NCBI GenBank assembly: GCA_044222245.1
Contig: JBGANQ010000016.1
Coordinates: 68,062-132,061, forward strand
Reading direction: 5' to 3'
Source of the DNA: CALFML01 sp044222245
Lineage (GTDB): Bacteria; Myxococcota_A; Polyangia; Palsa-1104; JAEUJZ01
DNA: 64,000 bases
Within the stretch, counting starts at the first letter, position 1. Each line of letters begins with the position of its first letter. The notes below the pieces were generated by a model that was given only the letters and a program-made list of their open reading frames with translations, had not been told where the DNA came from and searched no databases. This document shows positions 42,738 to 51,098 of the stretch, in pieces. The translations under genes and the position numbers were made by a program.

Positions 42738-43823
42738 ATGGCATGGTTTCGGGCTGCAAGCTCTGCTCCGGTGTGCGCGCCCCGCGGGCGGCTGCGGGCG
42801 CTCCTTTTTGTCCTGGGCGTAGGCAGCGCTCTGGCGGCGCGGCCGGCGGCAGCGGCGGACTGGGGACCGTGGGAGCGGCGGGCGATGTTCGGGGGCGAGG
42901 TGTCGGCGACCTCGTTTGGGATCGCCGATCTCGGGCTGCGCAAGGGACCGCTGTCGCTGCAGCTTTATACCGACACCCTGGAGCTGCGCTATGCGCCAAG
43001 CCTTGCCCGCGGTCGCTACTGGCTGGCGGCGCGGGTCGAGGCGTTCGCCGCCGGTCTGCTCATCTCGCCGTGGCGGGACGGCGCTCCCGATCCGTCGCGC
43101 GCCTGGGGCGCCGGCTACCTTGGCGGGGAGGGCGGCTACCTCCGCTACCTGCCGGCCGGGCTGTATGTGGGGGCGACCGGCGCGGCGCGCCTGTACCTGT
43201 TCGCGGCGCTGCCGCAGGCGACGGTCGCCGCCCCCGGACCGACGCCGCTCTTTACCGCCGACGCCATCTTTGGCCACTATACAGAGATAAGCCACCTGTG
43301 GGTGCGCGCCGGCACCGACGTCGAGCTGCAGGTGGTCGCCCCCCACATCGCGGTCGAGGCGACCGTGCGTCCCGACTGGCCGCTGGCGCCGCGGGTCGAG
43401 GTCCGGGCGGCGTGGGCGATAAACCAGGACTTCCTCACCCGCACCCGCCTTGGCGGCCTGAATCCCTACGTCGTGCCGCTGGCCGGCGCCGGCTGGGCGG
43501 AGTTCTGGGTGCAGAGCTACATCGCCCTGCGCGCCGGACCGAGCCTGCGCCTGCGCCTGCCCGGACGCACCGCGCAGACCCTGGAGCTGGCGCCGGTGGC
43601 AGACGTCGCCGGCTTTGACGGCGGCACTGCGGTCGGGTTCGCGCTGCTCGCCAAGTGGCGCTACCGCCGGCTATTTGTCGAGGCTGCGGTCGGCTATGCG
43701 CCGTTTATAAAGCGCCAGGAGGGAGTGCTGCGGGTGGCGGGTTTTGCCCTGTTCGGCGCCGACTGGGATGTCTTCAGCAAGGCCAAAGCCAAGCCCAAGT
43801 CCAAGCCGCGAACGAAAGGTTAG
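42738..43823 (+). CDS. Outer-membrane beta-barrel-like protein of unknown function
   Basis: The 361-residue protein has a signal peptide ('RLRALLFVLGVGSALAARPAAAA') and a mature part rich in alternating Gly/aromatic strands ('KGPLSLQLYTDTLELRYAPSLARGRYWLAARVEAF', 'GLYVGATGAARLYLFAALPQATV', 'VRAGTDVELQVVAPHIAVEATVRPDWPLAPRVEVRAAW' in part). It ends in a Lys-rich tail ('KAKAKPKSKPRTKG'), atypical for a barrel, which normally ends in Phe or Trp. Envelope location is inferred; no family recognised. It follows the integrase by 62 bases, divergent in function. Confidence 0.62.
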   Translation: MAWFRAASSAPVCAPRGRLRALLFVLGVGSALAARPAAAADWGPWERRAMFGGEVSATSFGIADLGLRKGPLSLQLYTDTLELRYAPSLARGRYWLAARVEAFAAGLLISPWRDGAPDPSRAWGAGYLGGEGGYLRYLPAGLYVGATGAARLYLFAALPQATVAAPGPTPLFTADAIFGHYTEISHLWVRAGTDVELQVVAPHIAVEATVRPDWPLAPRVEVRAAWAINQDFLTRTRLGGLNPYVVPLAGAGWAEFWVQSYIALRAGPSLRLRLPGRTAQTLELAPVADVAGFDGGTAVGFALLAKWRYRRLFVEAAVGYAPFIKRQEGVLRVAGFALFGADWDVFSKAKAKPKSKPRTKG

Positions 43824-43856
43824 CGGGGGGTTGGCGGGAGCTGGCGGCGCCCGCCT

Positions 43857-44573
43857 TCAGCCGCCGCACGAGCGGTTGCCCTGCGGGCCGAAGTTGATGG
43901 TCTTGGGCGGCTGCGCGCCTTCCTCGCCGCCGAAGCCGAGCTCGGGCGGATCGTGGCCGAAGTTCTCGAACACCTTGGCGGTCTCGCAGTACAGCATGAG
44001 CGGCACCAGCGCCGCCTGGTCCGCCGCCGGCAGCTGCCGCAGCGCTTCGCGGCCGCTCAGGCGCATCGTGATATTGAACCCCTGGGTGCGCACGGTCTGC
44101 GCGAAGGTGTCGGGCACCTCCTCGCGCGGGTGCAGCTCATAGCCGCAGCGGCCGACCTTGCCGGCGATGATGTCCTCGGAGATGAGCACATCGACGATGA
44201 AGTTGCCGAGGCCGCCCTGGATGCGGCGGATGTTGTTGGCCTCGCGGATCTCCAGCGTCGCGCTCTGCTCGTTGTTGATAAAGCCGCTGACGCGCACATG
44301 ATCGCCGTTGTGGGTGACCTGGAAGTGGATGTCGGCGCCGCACACCGTGCCGGCGATGGTCCCACCTTCGGCCCGCGTCCCGTCCGAGGGGTTGCCCGGT
44401 CGCGGGTAGGCGCCCGAGTGCCGGATGGAGTAGGGCCTTCCCTTGTACTCCAGGGTCAGCCGCGGGACCTGTACGCCATTGATGACGACCGGTGCCAGCG
44501 GTCCGGCACAGGTCGGCAGCGCGAGCAAACCAAGGACAGCTGGGAGACGGCGGAGCGCAGAGTGTGCGTACAT
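43857..44573 (-). CDS. Lipoprotein of unknown function
   Basis: The 238-residue protein has a lipoprotein signal ('LPAVLGLLALPTC', mature Cys22) and a beta-rich mature domain: 'VVINGVQVPRLTLEYKGRPYSIRHSGAYPRPG', 'GGTIAGTVCGADIHFQVTHNGDHVRVSGFINNEQSATLEIREANNIRRIQGGLGNFIVDVLISEDIIAGKVGRCGYELH' (in part). Four Cys (two pairs) are present. Not recognised as any family; it lies upstream of the GH13 gene on the opposite direction (both reverse strand, 40 bases apart), so the two may share an operon. Confidence 0.7.
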   Translation of the reverse strand: MYAHSALRRLPAVLGLLALPTCAGPLAPVVINGVQVPRLTLEYKGRPYSIRHSGAYPRPGNPSDGTRAEGGTIAGTVCGADIHFQVTHNGDHVRVSGFINNEQSATLEIREANNIRRIQGGLGNFIVDVLISEDIIAGKVGRCGYELHPREEVPDTFAQTVRTQGFNITMRLSGREALRQLPAADQAALVPLMLYCETAKVFENFGHDPPELGFGGEEGAQPPKTINFGPQGNRSCGG

Positions 44574-44613
44574 GGTATCTCCAAACAGGAATTATCTGAG
44601 TGCGGCGGCACCC

Positions 44614-46305
44614 TCAGCGGGCAGCGCGAGCGGCGGGGCCGGCGGTGGTCAGCCACAGGGCGCTGCGCGGGGCCAGGGTCGGCAGCGGGTAGCGATCGCG
44701 GTTGGCGCTGGTGACCTCGGCGGCGGCGACTCCGGCAAGGAGCTCGCGCTGGGCGCCGAGCGGGTAGTCCACCGGCAGGCCGAGCTGAACCCCGCTCAGC
44801 GCCTTAGTGCCCAGGTTGTACACCGCGATCACCGGCGCCCGGCCGGGGCCGGCGGTGCCGCGGCTGACCGCTACCAGCGCCGGATCGGCGACCTGCGGGA
44901 ACAGGCGCCGCAGGGCCGCCTCGCGCAGGGCCGGCGTCTTTAGCCGCAGCTTGATGAGGCGCCGGTAATAGGACCAAAGGGAGTCGGGCTGGCCGCGCTG
45001 CGCCTCGACCGTGTCCCACGGCATCGGGGCGCGCTGGCCGCGATCGCCTTGCGCGGTGCTCTGCGACAGTCCCACCTCTTCACCATAGTACAGAAACGGA
45101 GTTCCCGGCATCGCCAGCAGCAGCGCCGCCGCCAGCCGCAGCAGCAGCGGATCGCCGCCGAGCTCACTGGCCAAGCGCCGCTGATCGTGGTTGGTGAGAA
45201 ACGGCGCGAAAAAGGGCAGCGGCGCGCTTGTGTGAGTCATCGCCTCCAGCGTGTAGTTGATCGGCTCGGCGACGCCGCGCCGCAGCGCGTCCACGGTGGC
45301 CCCGGCGAGCGGGAAGTTGAACGCCGCGTGCAGCTCGTCGCCGCTGCCGTAGTAGCGGGAGATGCCGTCGGTGTCCGTCCAGACCTCACCGAGCAGGGCG
45401 GCGCCGGGGGCGCTCTTGTGCAGCGCGCCGCGCAGGGTGCGCCAGACGGTCTGCGTCTCTGCCGTGTCGGCCAGCGCCGGCTGGGTGGTCGCGGTGACCG
45501 GATCTGGCCACTCGACCAGGTAGCGCGCCGCATCCAGGCGGAAGCCATCGACGCCGCGGCGTAGCCACAGCGCCATCACATCCTGCATCGCGCCAAGGGT
45601 CGCCGCATCGCGCAGGTTGAGGTCGGGCATCACCCCGGAAAAGAGCCCGAAGTAGGCGCGCCCCGCTGGACCGCCGGGCGCCGCGTGCCAGACGTCGTGC
45701 CCGTTCCACTTCCAGCCCGGGTTGTTGCCGCGCAAAAGATAGCGCGCCGCCGCCGCGCTGCCCGCCGGAGCGGCCAGGGCCTGGGTGAACCATGGGTGCT
45801 GCTGCGAGGTGTGGTTGAGCACCAGGTCGAGGACCACCCGCAGCTGCAGCCGGTGGGCGGTGCGCACCAGCAGCTCGAAGTCGGCCAGGGTGCCGAAATC
45901 GGAGTGGATCTGCTCGTAGTCGCTGACATCGTAGCCGTGGTAGCTCGGCGAGGGATGGATCGGGGTGAGCCACAAGAGGTTCACCCCCAGCTCGGCCAGG
46001 TAGGGCAGCCGCGCGGTGAGCCCGGCCAGGTCGCCCTGACCGTCGCCGTTGCTGTCGGCGAAGCTGCGGACGAAGATCTCGTAGCCGACCGACTCGGTCA
46101 GCCAGCTCTGCGGATCGCCGGCGGCGGGCCCTAGATCCGGGCGCAGCAGCTCTGCGGGCGGCGCTGCATCCGGCGGCGGCAAGTCGACTGTCGGGGTTGC
46201 GCACCCCACCGGGTCGGCCCCGGCCAGCGCGCCGAGCAGACCCAGACCGAGCCAGCGCCCGGCGCTCCCAAACCGCGATTGCGATATCGGCATGGGCCGC
46301 AACAT
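44614..46305 (-). CDS. GH13 alpha-amylase-family glycosidase, lipoprotein
   Basis: The 563-residue protein has a lipoprotein signal ending 'ADPVGC' and an alpha-amylase-type (β/α)8 barrel. Conserved regions include 'LPYLAELGVNLLWLTPIHPSPSYHGYDVSDY', 'RVVLDLVLNHTSQQHPWF', 'GVDGFRLDAARYL' (nucleophile Asp258), 'GAALLGEVWTDTDG' (acid/base Glu307) and 'APFLTNHDQRR' (stabiliser Asp374). A C-terminal beta domain follows. It hydrolyses or transfers alpha-glucans at the cell surface; the exact specificity is not readable. ATG 46293 is an alternative start, four codons in. Numbering is from 46305. Confidence 0.93.
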   Translation of the reverse strand: MLRPMPISQSRFGSAGRWLGLGLLGALAGADPVGCATPTVDLPPPDAAPPAELLRPDLGPAAGDPQSWLTESVGYEIFVRSFADSNGDGQGDLAGLTARLPYLAELGVNLLWLTPIHPSPSYHGYDVSDYEQIHSDFGTLADFELLVRTAHRLQLRVVLDLVLNHTSQQHPWFTQALAAPAGSAAAARYLLRGNNPGWKWNGHDVWHAAPGGPAGRAYFGLFSGVMPDLNLRDAATLGAMQDVMALWLRRGVDGFRLDAARYLVEWPDPVTATTQPALADTAETQTVWRTLRGALHKSAPGAALLGEVWTDTDGISRYYGSGDELHAAFNFPLAGATVDALRRGVAEPINYTLEAMTHTSAPLPFFAPFLTNHDQRRLASELGGDPLLLRLAAALLLAMPGTPFLYYGEEVGLSQSTAQGDRGQRAPMPWDTVEAQRGQPDSLWSYYRRLIKLRLKTPALREAALRRLFPQVADPALVAVSRGTAGPGRAPVIAVYNLGTKALSGVQLGLPVDYPLGAQRELLAGVAAAEVTSANRDRYPLPTLAPRSALWLTTAGPAARAAR

Positions 46306-46358
46306 ATCGCAGCTTGCCGATTCCTAGAACAATCTCTGCCGGCGGCGGGCGCGGCTTT

Positions 46359-47342
46359 TTACTGGAAGATTTCGCTGACCGGCTTGCCGGTCAGCTTGGT
46401 CAGCGGCTGCAGGCCCAGCACCATCAGCGCCGTCGCCGCGGTGTCCATCGTCGAGACCACGCTGTGGATGTGGTAGCCCTTGCGCACGTGCGGCCCCGAG
46501 GCGATCCACGGGATCTCGCGGTCGCTGGCCAGCGCCCCCGAGTGGTTGTGGTTGTGGCCGCCGTGGTCGGCCGAGACGATGACCAGCGTGTCCTCGAGCA
46601 TGCCGGCGCGGTCGAGGGCCTTGTAGATCGTCCCGAGGCACGCATCAGCGGCCAGCGCCGCGTGCTTCTGGCTCTCCGACATCCAGCCGGCGGAGTGCCC
46701 GGCCTCGTCGGGGTCGGAGAAGTGGACGAACGTGAGCACCGGCTTTTCTTTCTCCAGGTAGCGCGCCGCTTCGTCGCTCACCTTCTTGCAGTAGTAGCCC
46801 GGGCGCTCGAAGACGCCGACGCTGCCGGCGGGCAGGATGTGGCGCAGCTTGAACTTGCCGACAAACGCCGCGGTCTTCATGCCGCGCTCCTCGGCGGCGT
46901 TGAAGATCGTCGGCACATGGATGAAGCCCTTGGTCGGCCGCCAGTTGTTCCAGGTCAGGCCGTGCAGGTTCACATCCACCCCCGACAGCATCGAGGCGTG
47001 CGAGGGCAGCGTCGAGGCGGTGCGGATCGTCCGCGCCTTCCACGAGTACGAGCCGTTGCGGTAGAGCTGCTCGTGCCAGGGCATCTTCTGCTGCTGCTGG
47101 TAGATGAGCTCGGGCCGCATGCCGTCCTCGCTGATGATCACCACGCGGCGGACCGGCTGGCCCGAAGGCCCGGCCGACAGAATCGGCTCGTCGACTGCCG
47201 CCGGCGCGCTGAGAGCGGGCGGCTTGACATCGATGGGTGGGCGGTGGCTGATCGGCGCGGCCAGGGCCCGGCTAGGACCCGTCGGCAGCGCAATTAACCA
47301 CCCCCCGATGGCGGCGCCAATGCTGAGCGCGCTTACGGTCAT
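46359..47342 (-). CDS. Secreted alkaline-phosphatase-superfamily phosphodiesterase
   Basis: From ATG 47342 the protein is 327 residues with a signal peptide ('SALSIGAAIGGWLIALPTGPSRALA') and the metal/nucleophile layout of nucleotide pyrophosphatase/phosphodiesterase-like enzymes: 'RRVVIISEDGMRPE' (Asp73), nucleophile Thr111 in 'TASTLPSHASMLSG', 'VHFSDPDEAGHSAGW' and 'VSADHGGHNHNHSG'. All metal ligands look present. It is a periplasmic phosphodiesterase or phosphatase of unknown substrate. The reading from 47411 adds residues with no signal-peptide sense. Confidence 0.87.
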   Translation of the reverse strand: MTVSALSIGAAIGGWLIALPTGPSRALAAPISHRPPIDVKPPALSAPAAVDEPILSAGPSGQPVRRVVIISEDGMRPELIYQQQQKMPWHEQLYRNGSYSWKARTIRTASTLPSHASMLSGVDVNLHGLTWNNWRPTKGFIHVPTIFNAAEERGMKTAAFVGKFKLRHILPAGSVGVFERPGYYCKKVSDEAARYLEKEKPVLTFVHFSDPDEAGHSAGWMSESQKHAALAADACLGTIYKALDRAGMLEDTLVIVSADHGGHNHNHSGALASDREIPWIASGPHVRKGYHIHSVVSTMDTAATALMVLGLQPLTKLTGKPVSEIFQ

Positions 47343-47427
47343 GAGTCGGTAAAGGCGTTGCCTGGTATTCACAACTTCAGAGTACCCTGATTGTGCTGCA
47401 TTATGCAACATCTACCTTTTCCGCAGC

Positions 47428-48039
47428 TTAAGCGCTCGCGCCGCTTCCCGAGACGATGTGGCCGGGGGACAGCGCCATCGCGGCCAGCGCCGCTTCCCAG
47501 ACCTTGTCCGGCGCGGTGGCGAACACCAGATCGGCGTCAATATCGCCAAAGCTCGGCAGCCAGCTTTTTTGCTGCAGCTCGGCCTCCAGCTGCCCGGGGC
47601 CCCAGCCGGCGTAGCCGCCAAAGACCATGACCGGGATTGCGGCATCGGGGTGCTCGGCCAGGGTGCGCAACAGCTGAGGACTTGAGCCGATGTGAATCCC
47701 CGGGGTGACCGTCACCGCGTCGGGCAGCGGGGCCGGGCCCCCGTGCATGAGCCAGATCCGGCCCCCCTCGCAGGGGCCGCCGCTGCGCACAAAAGAGGGG
47801 CTTGGGCGCGACCAGGTGACGCCAAACTGCGCGCACACGTCGCGGATCGGCGTCGCGGTGACGGCGCCGAGGACGATGCCGAGGGCGCCCTGCTCGTTGT
47901 GGCTGATAAGGAGCGTGACCAGGCGGCGGAAGTTCGGATCCTGCAGCGCCGGCATGGCAATGAGCAGGCTCCCTTTCAGACTGGTCGCGTCCGTGGAGTT
48001 GTCTTCTGTCGCCGTCTGGGGGGTCGTCCGGGTCGTCAT
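47428..48039 (-). CDS. YqgE/AlgH family protein
   Basis: From ATG 48039 the protein is 203 residues: 'LKGSLLIAMPALQDPNFRRLVTLLISHNEQGALGIVLGAVTATPIRDV', 'VRSGGPCEGGRIWLMHG', 'LLRTLAEHPDAAIPVMVFGGYAGWGPGQLEAELQQKSWLPSFGD' and 'VWEAALAAMAL' (segments shown cut). This is the conserved YqgE fold. AlgH is linked to alginate regulation in Pseudomonas; elsewhere the role is unclear. The usual neighbour yqgF is absent. Confidence 0.9.
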   Translation of the reverse strand: MTTRTTPQTATEDNSTDATSLKGSLLIAMPALQDPNFRRLVTLLISHNEQGALGIVLGAVTATPIRDVCAQFGVTWSRPSPSFVRSGGPCEGGRIWLMHGGPAPLPDAVTVTPGIHIGSSPQLLRTLAEHPDAAIPVMVFGGYAGWGPGQLEAELQQKSWLPSFGDIDADLVFATAPDKVWEAALAAMALSPGHIVSGSGASA

Positions 48040-48273
48040 CTGGAAGGTCCTTATCGGGGCCAAATCCTGCTTAGTACTAGCTTACTCGCCGCCGGTCGCC
48101 AGTCACTACTTTGCCGGCTCGTCGGCCTTTTTGTCCTGTGCAAGCCTTGGCTTGGGGCCGGCGTTGGCTATTGGTTGCCGGGAGGGCGGGGCCGCGGTCG
48201 GCGCAGAGCGGCGTAACCTGTGGGGTTGGCGGGCGAGATTTCGCCGCGCCGAGGGCACCGCTACACTGCAGGA

Positions 48274-49047
48274 ATGAAAGACGCTTGGCCTGGAGCTAGC
48301 ACTATCATGGCCGCGCGCCGGGCGGGGCTTTCCCGCGGCGCGCGGCTCTCGCGGGTCGTGGGGACGCTGGTCGTGGGCGCCTGCGCGGGCGCGCTGAGCG
48401 GCTGCCCGCAGAGCCCGCAAGGGGAGGTCCTCATGGACCCGACCACCGCGGTCACCGCGGCCTGCCCATCCGAGGGCGGCAGCTCGACGGTGGCGGCGCC
48501 GCAGTTTGTCCGCAACCTGCAGACCGGGGAGACCGGCTGGTTTGGTCCGCCGGCGGTCATCGACCTCGATCGGGACGGCAAGAAAGAGATCGTCGTCGCC
48601 GACGCCAGCGTCCAGGTCTTTGACGGCAGCGGCACCCGCCTCGCCAAAGGCGCCGCCACCCAGGGCCGCGTCTACGCGCCGGCGGTGATCGGCGACCTCG
48701 ACGGCGACGGCGTCACCGAGGTGGTGGTCGGCGGCAACAACGGCACCATCACCGCCTACGAGTACAAGGGCCGCGCGCTCACCGCCAAGGCCGGCTGGGC
48801 CAAGGCCAGCACCTGCAGCGCCGGTCAGTGTCCCGAGACCCGCGGCCTCGCCGCCGCCGATCTCGATGGCGATGGCAAGCTGGAGGTAGTCGCTACCACC
48901 ACCCAGACGCAGACCGCGGGGGCCCAGGTCTTTGTCTTCAACGCCGCCGGCGCGGTGTTCCAGCCGCCGGGCCTGGGCTTCACCGCCTGGCCCCGCTACA
49001 ACACCGCCAGCGGCGCCGGCAATGATGCGGACGTGAACGGGAATTAA
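48274..49047 (+). CDS. FG-GAP/VCBS-repeat lipoprotein, probably truncated at the C-terminus
   Basis: From ATG 48274 the protein is 257 residues: a lipoprotein signal ('VVGTLVVGACAGALSGC') and calcium-binding-like FG-GAP repeats 'PPAVIDLDRDGKKEIVVADASVQVF', 'APAVIGDLDGDGVTEVVVGGNNGTITAYE' and 'LAAADLDGDGKLEVVATTTQ'. It then stops at 'YNTASGAGNDADVNGN'. Homologues I recall from Myxococcota continue from this 'GAGNDAD.NG' into further 'GYGCYG' and 'DDDxxLEIxVTYDNH' repeats, so the gene looks cut short by a premature stop or deletion at 49045-49047. ATG 48307 is an alternative start. Confidence 0.72.
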   Translation: MKDAWPGASTIMAARRAGLSRGARLSRVVGTLVVGACAGALSGCPQSPQGEVLMDPTTAVTAACPSEGGSSTVAAPQFVRNLQTGETGWFGPPAVIDLDRDGKKEIVVADASVQVFDGSGTRLAKGAATQGRVYAPAVIGDLDGDGVTEVVVGGNNGTITAYEYKGRALTAKAGWAKASTCSAGQCPETRGLAAADLDGDGKLEVVATTTQTQTAGAQVFVFNAAGAVFQPPGLGFTAWPRYNTASGAGNDADVNGN

Positions 49048-49148
49048 TGGGGCTTGGCCCCGCTCCGACCCGCAGCTCCGCGCGCCGGGGTCCGCCCGTA
49101 AGGTCGCGGTTCCGCCCCTTCCGCAGACCAGGCGCCGGTCGTGAGCAG

Positions 49149-49883
49149 CTACGCGATGGGCAGGAACAGCTGCGGCGGCGCCTCGGCTCCGCGCCGGTAG
49201 TCCGAGACGATGCGGCCATCGACCAGGCGGATGATGCGATCGCAGCGACCGGCCAGGCGGTCGTCGTGGGTGACGACCAGGAACGTAGTGCCGCGCTCGC
49301 GGCCGATGCGGCGCAGCAGGGTGAACACGCCGTCCGCGGTCTGGGTGTCGAGGTTGCCGGTCGGCTCATCGGCGAGGATGAGCGGCGGGTTCTGACACAG
49401 CGCGCGCGCGATCGCCACCCGCTGCGCCTCGCCGCCCGACAGATCGCTGGCGCGGTTGTGGCTGCGCTCGTGCAGGCCGACCTCGTCGAGCAGAGCCTGC
49501 GCCGCGGCGCGCAGCTTGGCGTCGGCGTGGCCGCGGTCGCCCCAGGCCGGAATCATCACGTTCTCCAGCGCCGTGAACGCCGGCAAGAGGTGATGGAACT
49601 GGAAGACGAAGCCGAGCGTGCGGCTGCGGGCGCGGGTGAGCGCGTCGTCATCCAGGTGCGTCATCGGCTGTCCGCTCAGGTACACCTCGCCGGTGGTCGG
49701 CCGGTCGAGCAGGCCCATGATGTTGAGCAGGGTGCTCTTGCCCGAGCCCGAGGGCCCGATGAGGGCGCTGAACTCGCCCGGCTGCAGCTGCAGCTCGATG
49801 TCGTGCAGCACCCGCGTCTTGGTCTTGGTGCCAAACTCGCGGCTGACGCCGCGGACCGCGAGGACCGGTACGCCGTCAGCCAT
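49149..49883 (-). CDS. ABC transporter ATP-binding protein (LolD/MacB-type)
   Basis: The 244-residue ATPase has Walker A 'GPSGSGKSTLLNIMGLLDRPT', signature 'SDLSGGEAQRVAIARAL', Walker B 'LILADEPTGNLD' and the H-loop 'LVVTHDD'. It belongs to the 3.A.1.122/125 subgroup (LolD, MacB, FtsE), which powers mechanotransmission rather than classic transport. It overlaps the permease gene by 8 bases and completes a three-gene adaptor-permease-ATPase operon. Confidence 0.95.
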   Translation of the reverse strand: MADGVPVLAVRGVSREFGTKTKTRVLHDIELQLQPGEFSALIGPSGSGKSTLLNIMGLLDRPTTGEVYLSGQPMTHLDDDALTRARSRTLGFVFQFHHLLPAFTALENVMIPAWGDRGHADAKLRAAAQALLDEVGLHERSHNRASDLSGGEAQRVAIARALCQNPPLILADEPTGNLDTQTADGVFTLLRRIGRERGTTFLVVTHDDRLAGRCDRIIRLVDGRIVSDYRRGAEAPPQLFLPIA

Positions 49884-51096
49884 AGCGAATCACCTGCGCC
49901 GGGTCCAGGCGCGCCGCCCGCCGCGCCGGAACCACCGCCGCCAAGAGCCCGACGATCGTCGCCAGTGCCGCCGGCAGCAGGAACAGCATGGGAGTGAGCA
50001 GCACCGGGAACATCGGCGAGCCGTCGGCGCTGCGCCACAGCTTGACGAACGACTGCGCCAGCAGCGCCCCCAGCCCGGCTCCCAGCAGCGACCCGCTAAA
50101 GCCGACCAGCCCGCCCTGGATAAGGAAGATGCGCAGGATCCGGCCGCGCGTGGTTCCCACCGCCCGCATGACCCCGATCTCACGCGATTTCTGCACCACG
50201 CTGACGATAAGCACGCTGGCAATGCCCAGCGCCACGGTCAGCGTGATGAAGAACAGAATGACGTTCTTGGAGCTCTGCTGGGACTGCAGCGCGACGAGCA
50301 GCTGGGGGTTCTCTTTGAGCCAGCTGGTGGCGGTCAGGCCAGAGCGGCGCGCCACCGCGACCGCGATCTGCTCGGCGGCAAAGACGTCGTCGACCTTGAG
50401 CTCGATGGCCGAGACGCCGCCGGACAGATCGAACAGAGTCTGCCCGGCGCGCAGGGGAATGAACACCAGCCGCTCGTTGAGATCCTTGGAGCCGAGGTCA
50501 AAGATGCCGGCCACCGTGAACACATCGGCCTGCCCGGTGGCGGTGAGGATGCGCAGCTTGTCGCCGAGGGTGAGGCCGAAGCTCTGGCACAGCTCGGTGC
50601 CGACCAGCGTCTCGGCGCCGACGATCTGGCTGCGGCCGGCGATGATCTTCTCATCCAGGCCGATGATGCGGGCAAAGCTCGTCGGCTCGATGCCGCGCAG
50701 CGCCACCGACTTGGTCGCGGCGCCGCGCACCGCGAACGCCGAGCCCGAGACCACCGGGGAGATCGCGGTGACCCCGGGGAGCCGCGCCAGCTCGCTTATG
50801 ACCTCGGGCCAGCCCGAGATCGACTGCAGGCGCTGCGACGGCTTCTCGATGCGGGCGGTGATGACGGTGCTGGCGGGGTCGGCGGCGATGAGCCGCGCCT
50901 CCAGATCCGGCGGCTTGACGATGATGTGCGCCTGGGCGCCCAGCGTCTTGGCGATCAGGCGGACGTTCAGGCCGCTGATTAGCGCCGAGATGAACACCAC
51001 CACCGCCACCCCCAGCGACACCGCGCCGAGGATGAGCGCCGTCTGGACCTTGCCTTCGCGCAGGTAGCGCAGGGCGACAAACCACTCAAAGGGCAC
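49876..51096 (-). CDS. FtsX-like ABC transporter permease (LolC/E or MacB-type)
   Basis: The 406-residue protein has an N-terminal helix ('TALILGAVSLGVAVVVFISALISG'), a periplasmic MacB_PCD domain ('GVTAISPVVSGSAFAVRG', 'LVGTELCQSFGLTLGDKLRILTATGQADVFTVAGIFDLGS' in part) and three C-terminal helices with FtsX motifs ('VILFFITLTVALGIASVLIVSVVQKSREIGVMRAVGTTRGRILRIFLIQGGLVGFSGSLLGAGLGALL' in part). With the upstream adaptor and downstream ATPase it forms an envelope export or lipoprotein-handling machine. Confidence 0.93.
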   Translation of the reverse strand: MPFEWFVALRYLREGKVQTALILGAVSLGVAVVVFISALISGLNVRLIAKTLGAQAHIIVKPPDLEARLIAADPASTVITARIEKPSQRLQSISGWPEVISELARLPGVTAISPVVSGSAFAVRGAATKSVALRGIEPTSFARIIGLDEKIIAGRSQIVGAETLVGTELCQSFGLTLGDKLRILTATGQADVFTVAGIFDLGSKDLNERLVFIPLRAGQTLFDLSGGVSAIELKVDDVFAAEQIAVAVARRSGLTATSWLKENPQLLVALQSQQSSKNVILFFITLTVALGIASVLIVSVVQKSREIGVMRAVGTTRGRILRIFLIQGGLVGFSGSLLGAGLGALLAQSFVKLWRSADGSPMFPVLLTPMLFLLPAALATIVGLLAAVVPARRAARLDPAQVIRYG

Positions 51097-51098
51097 AG

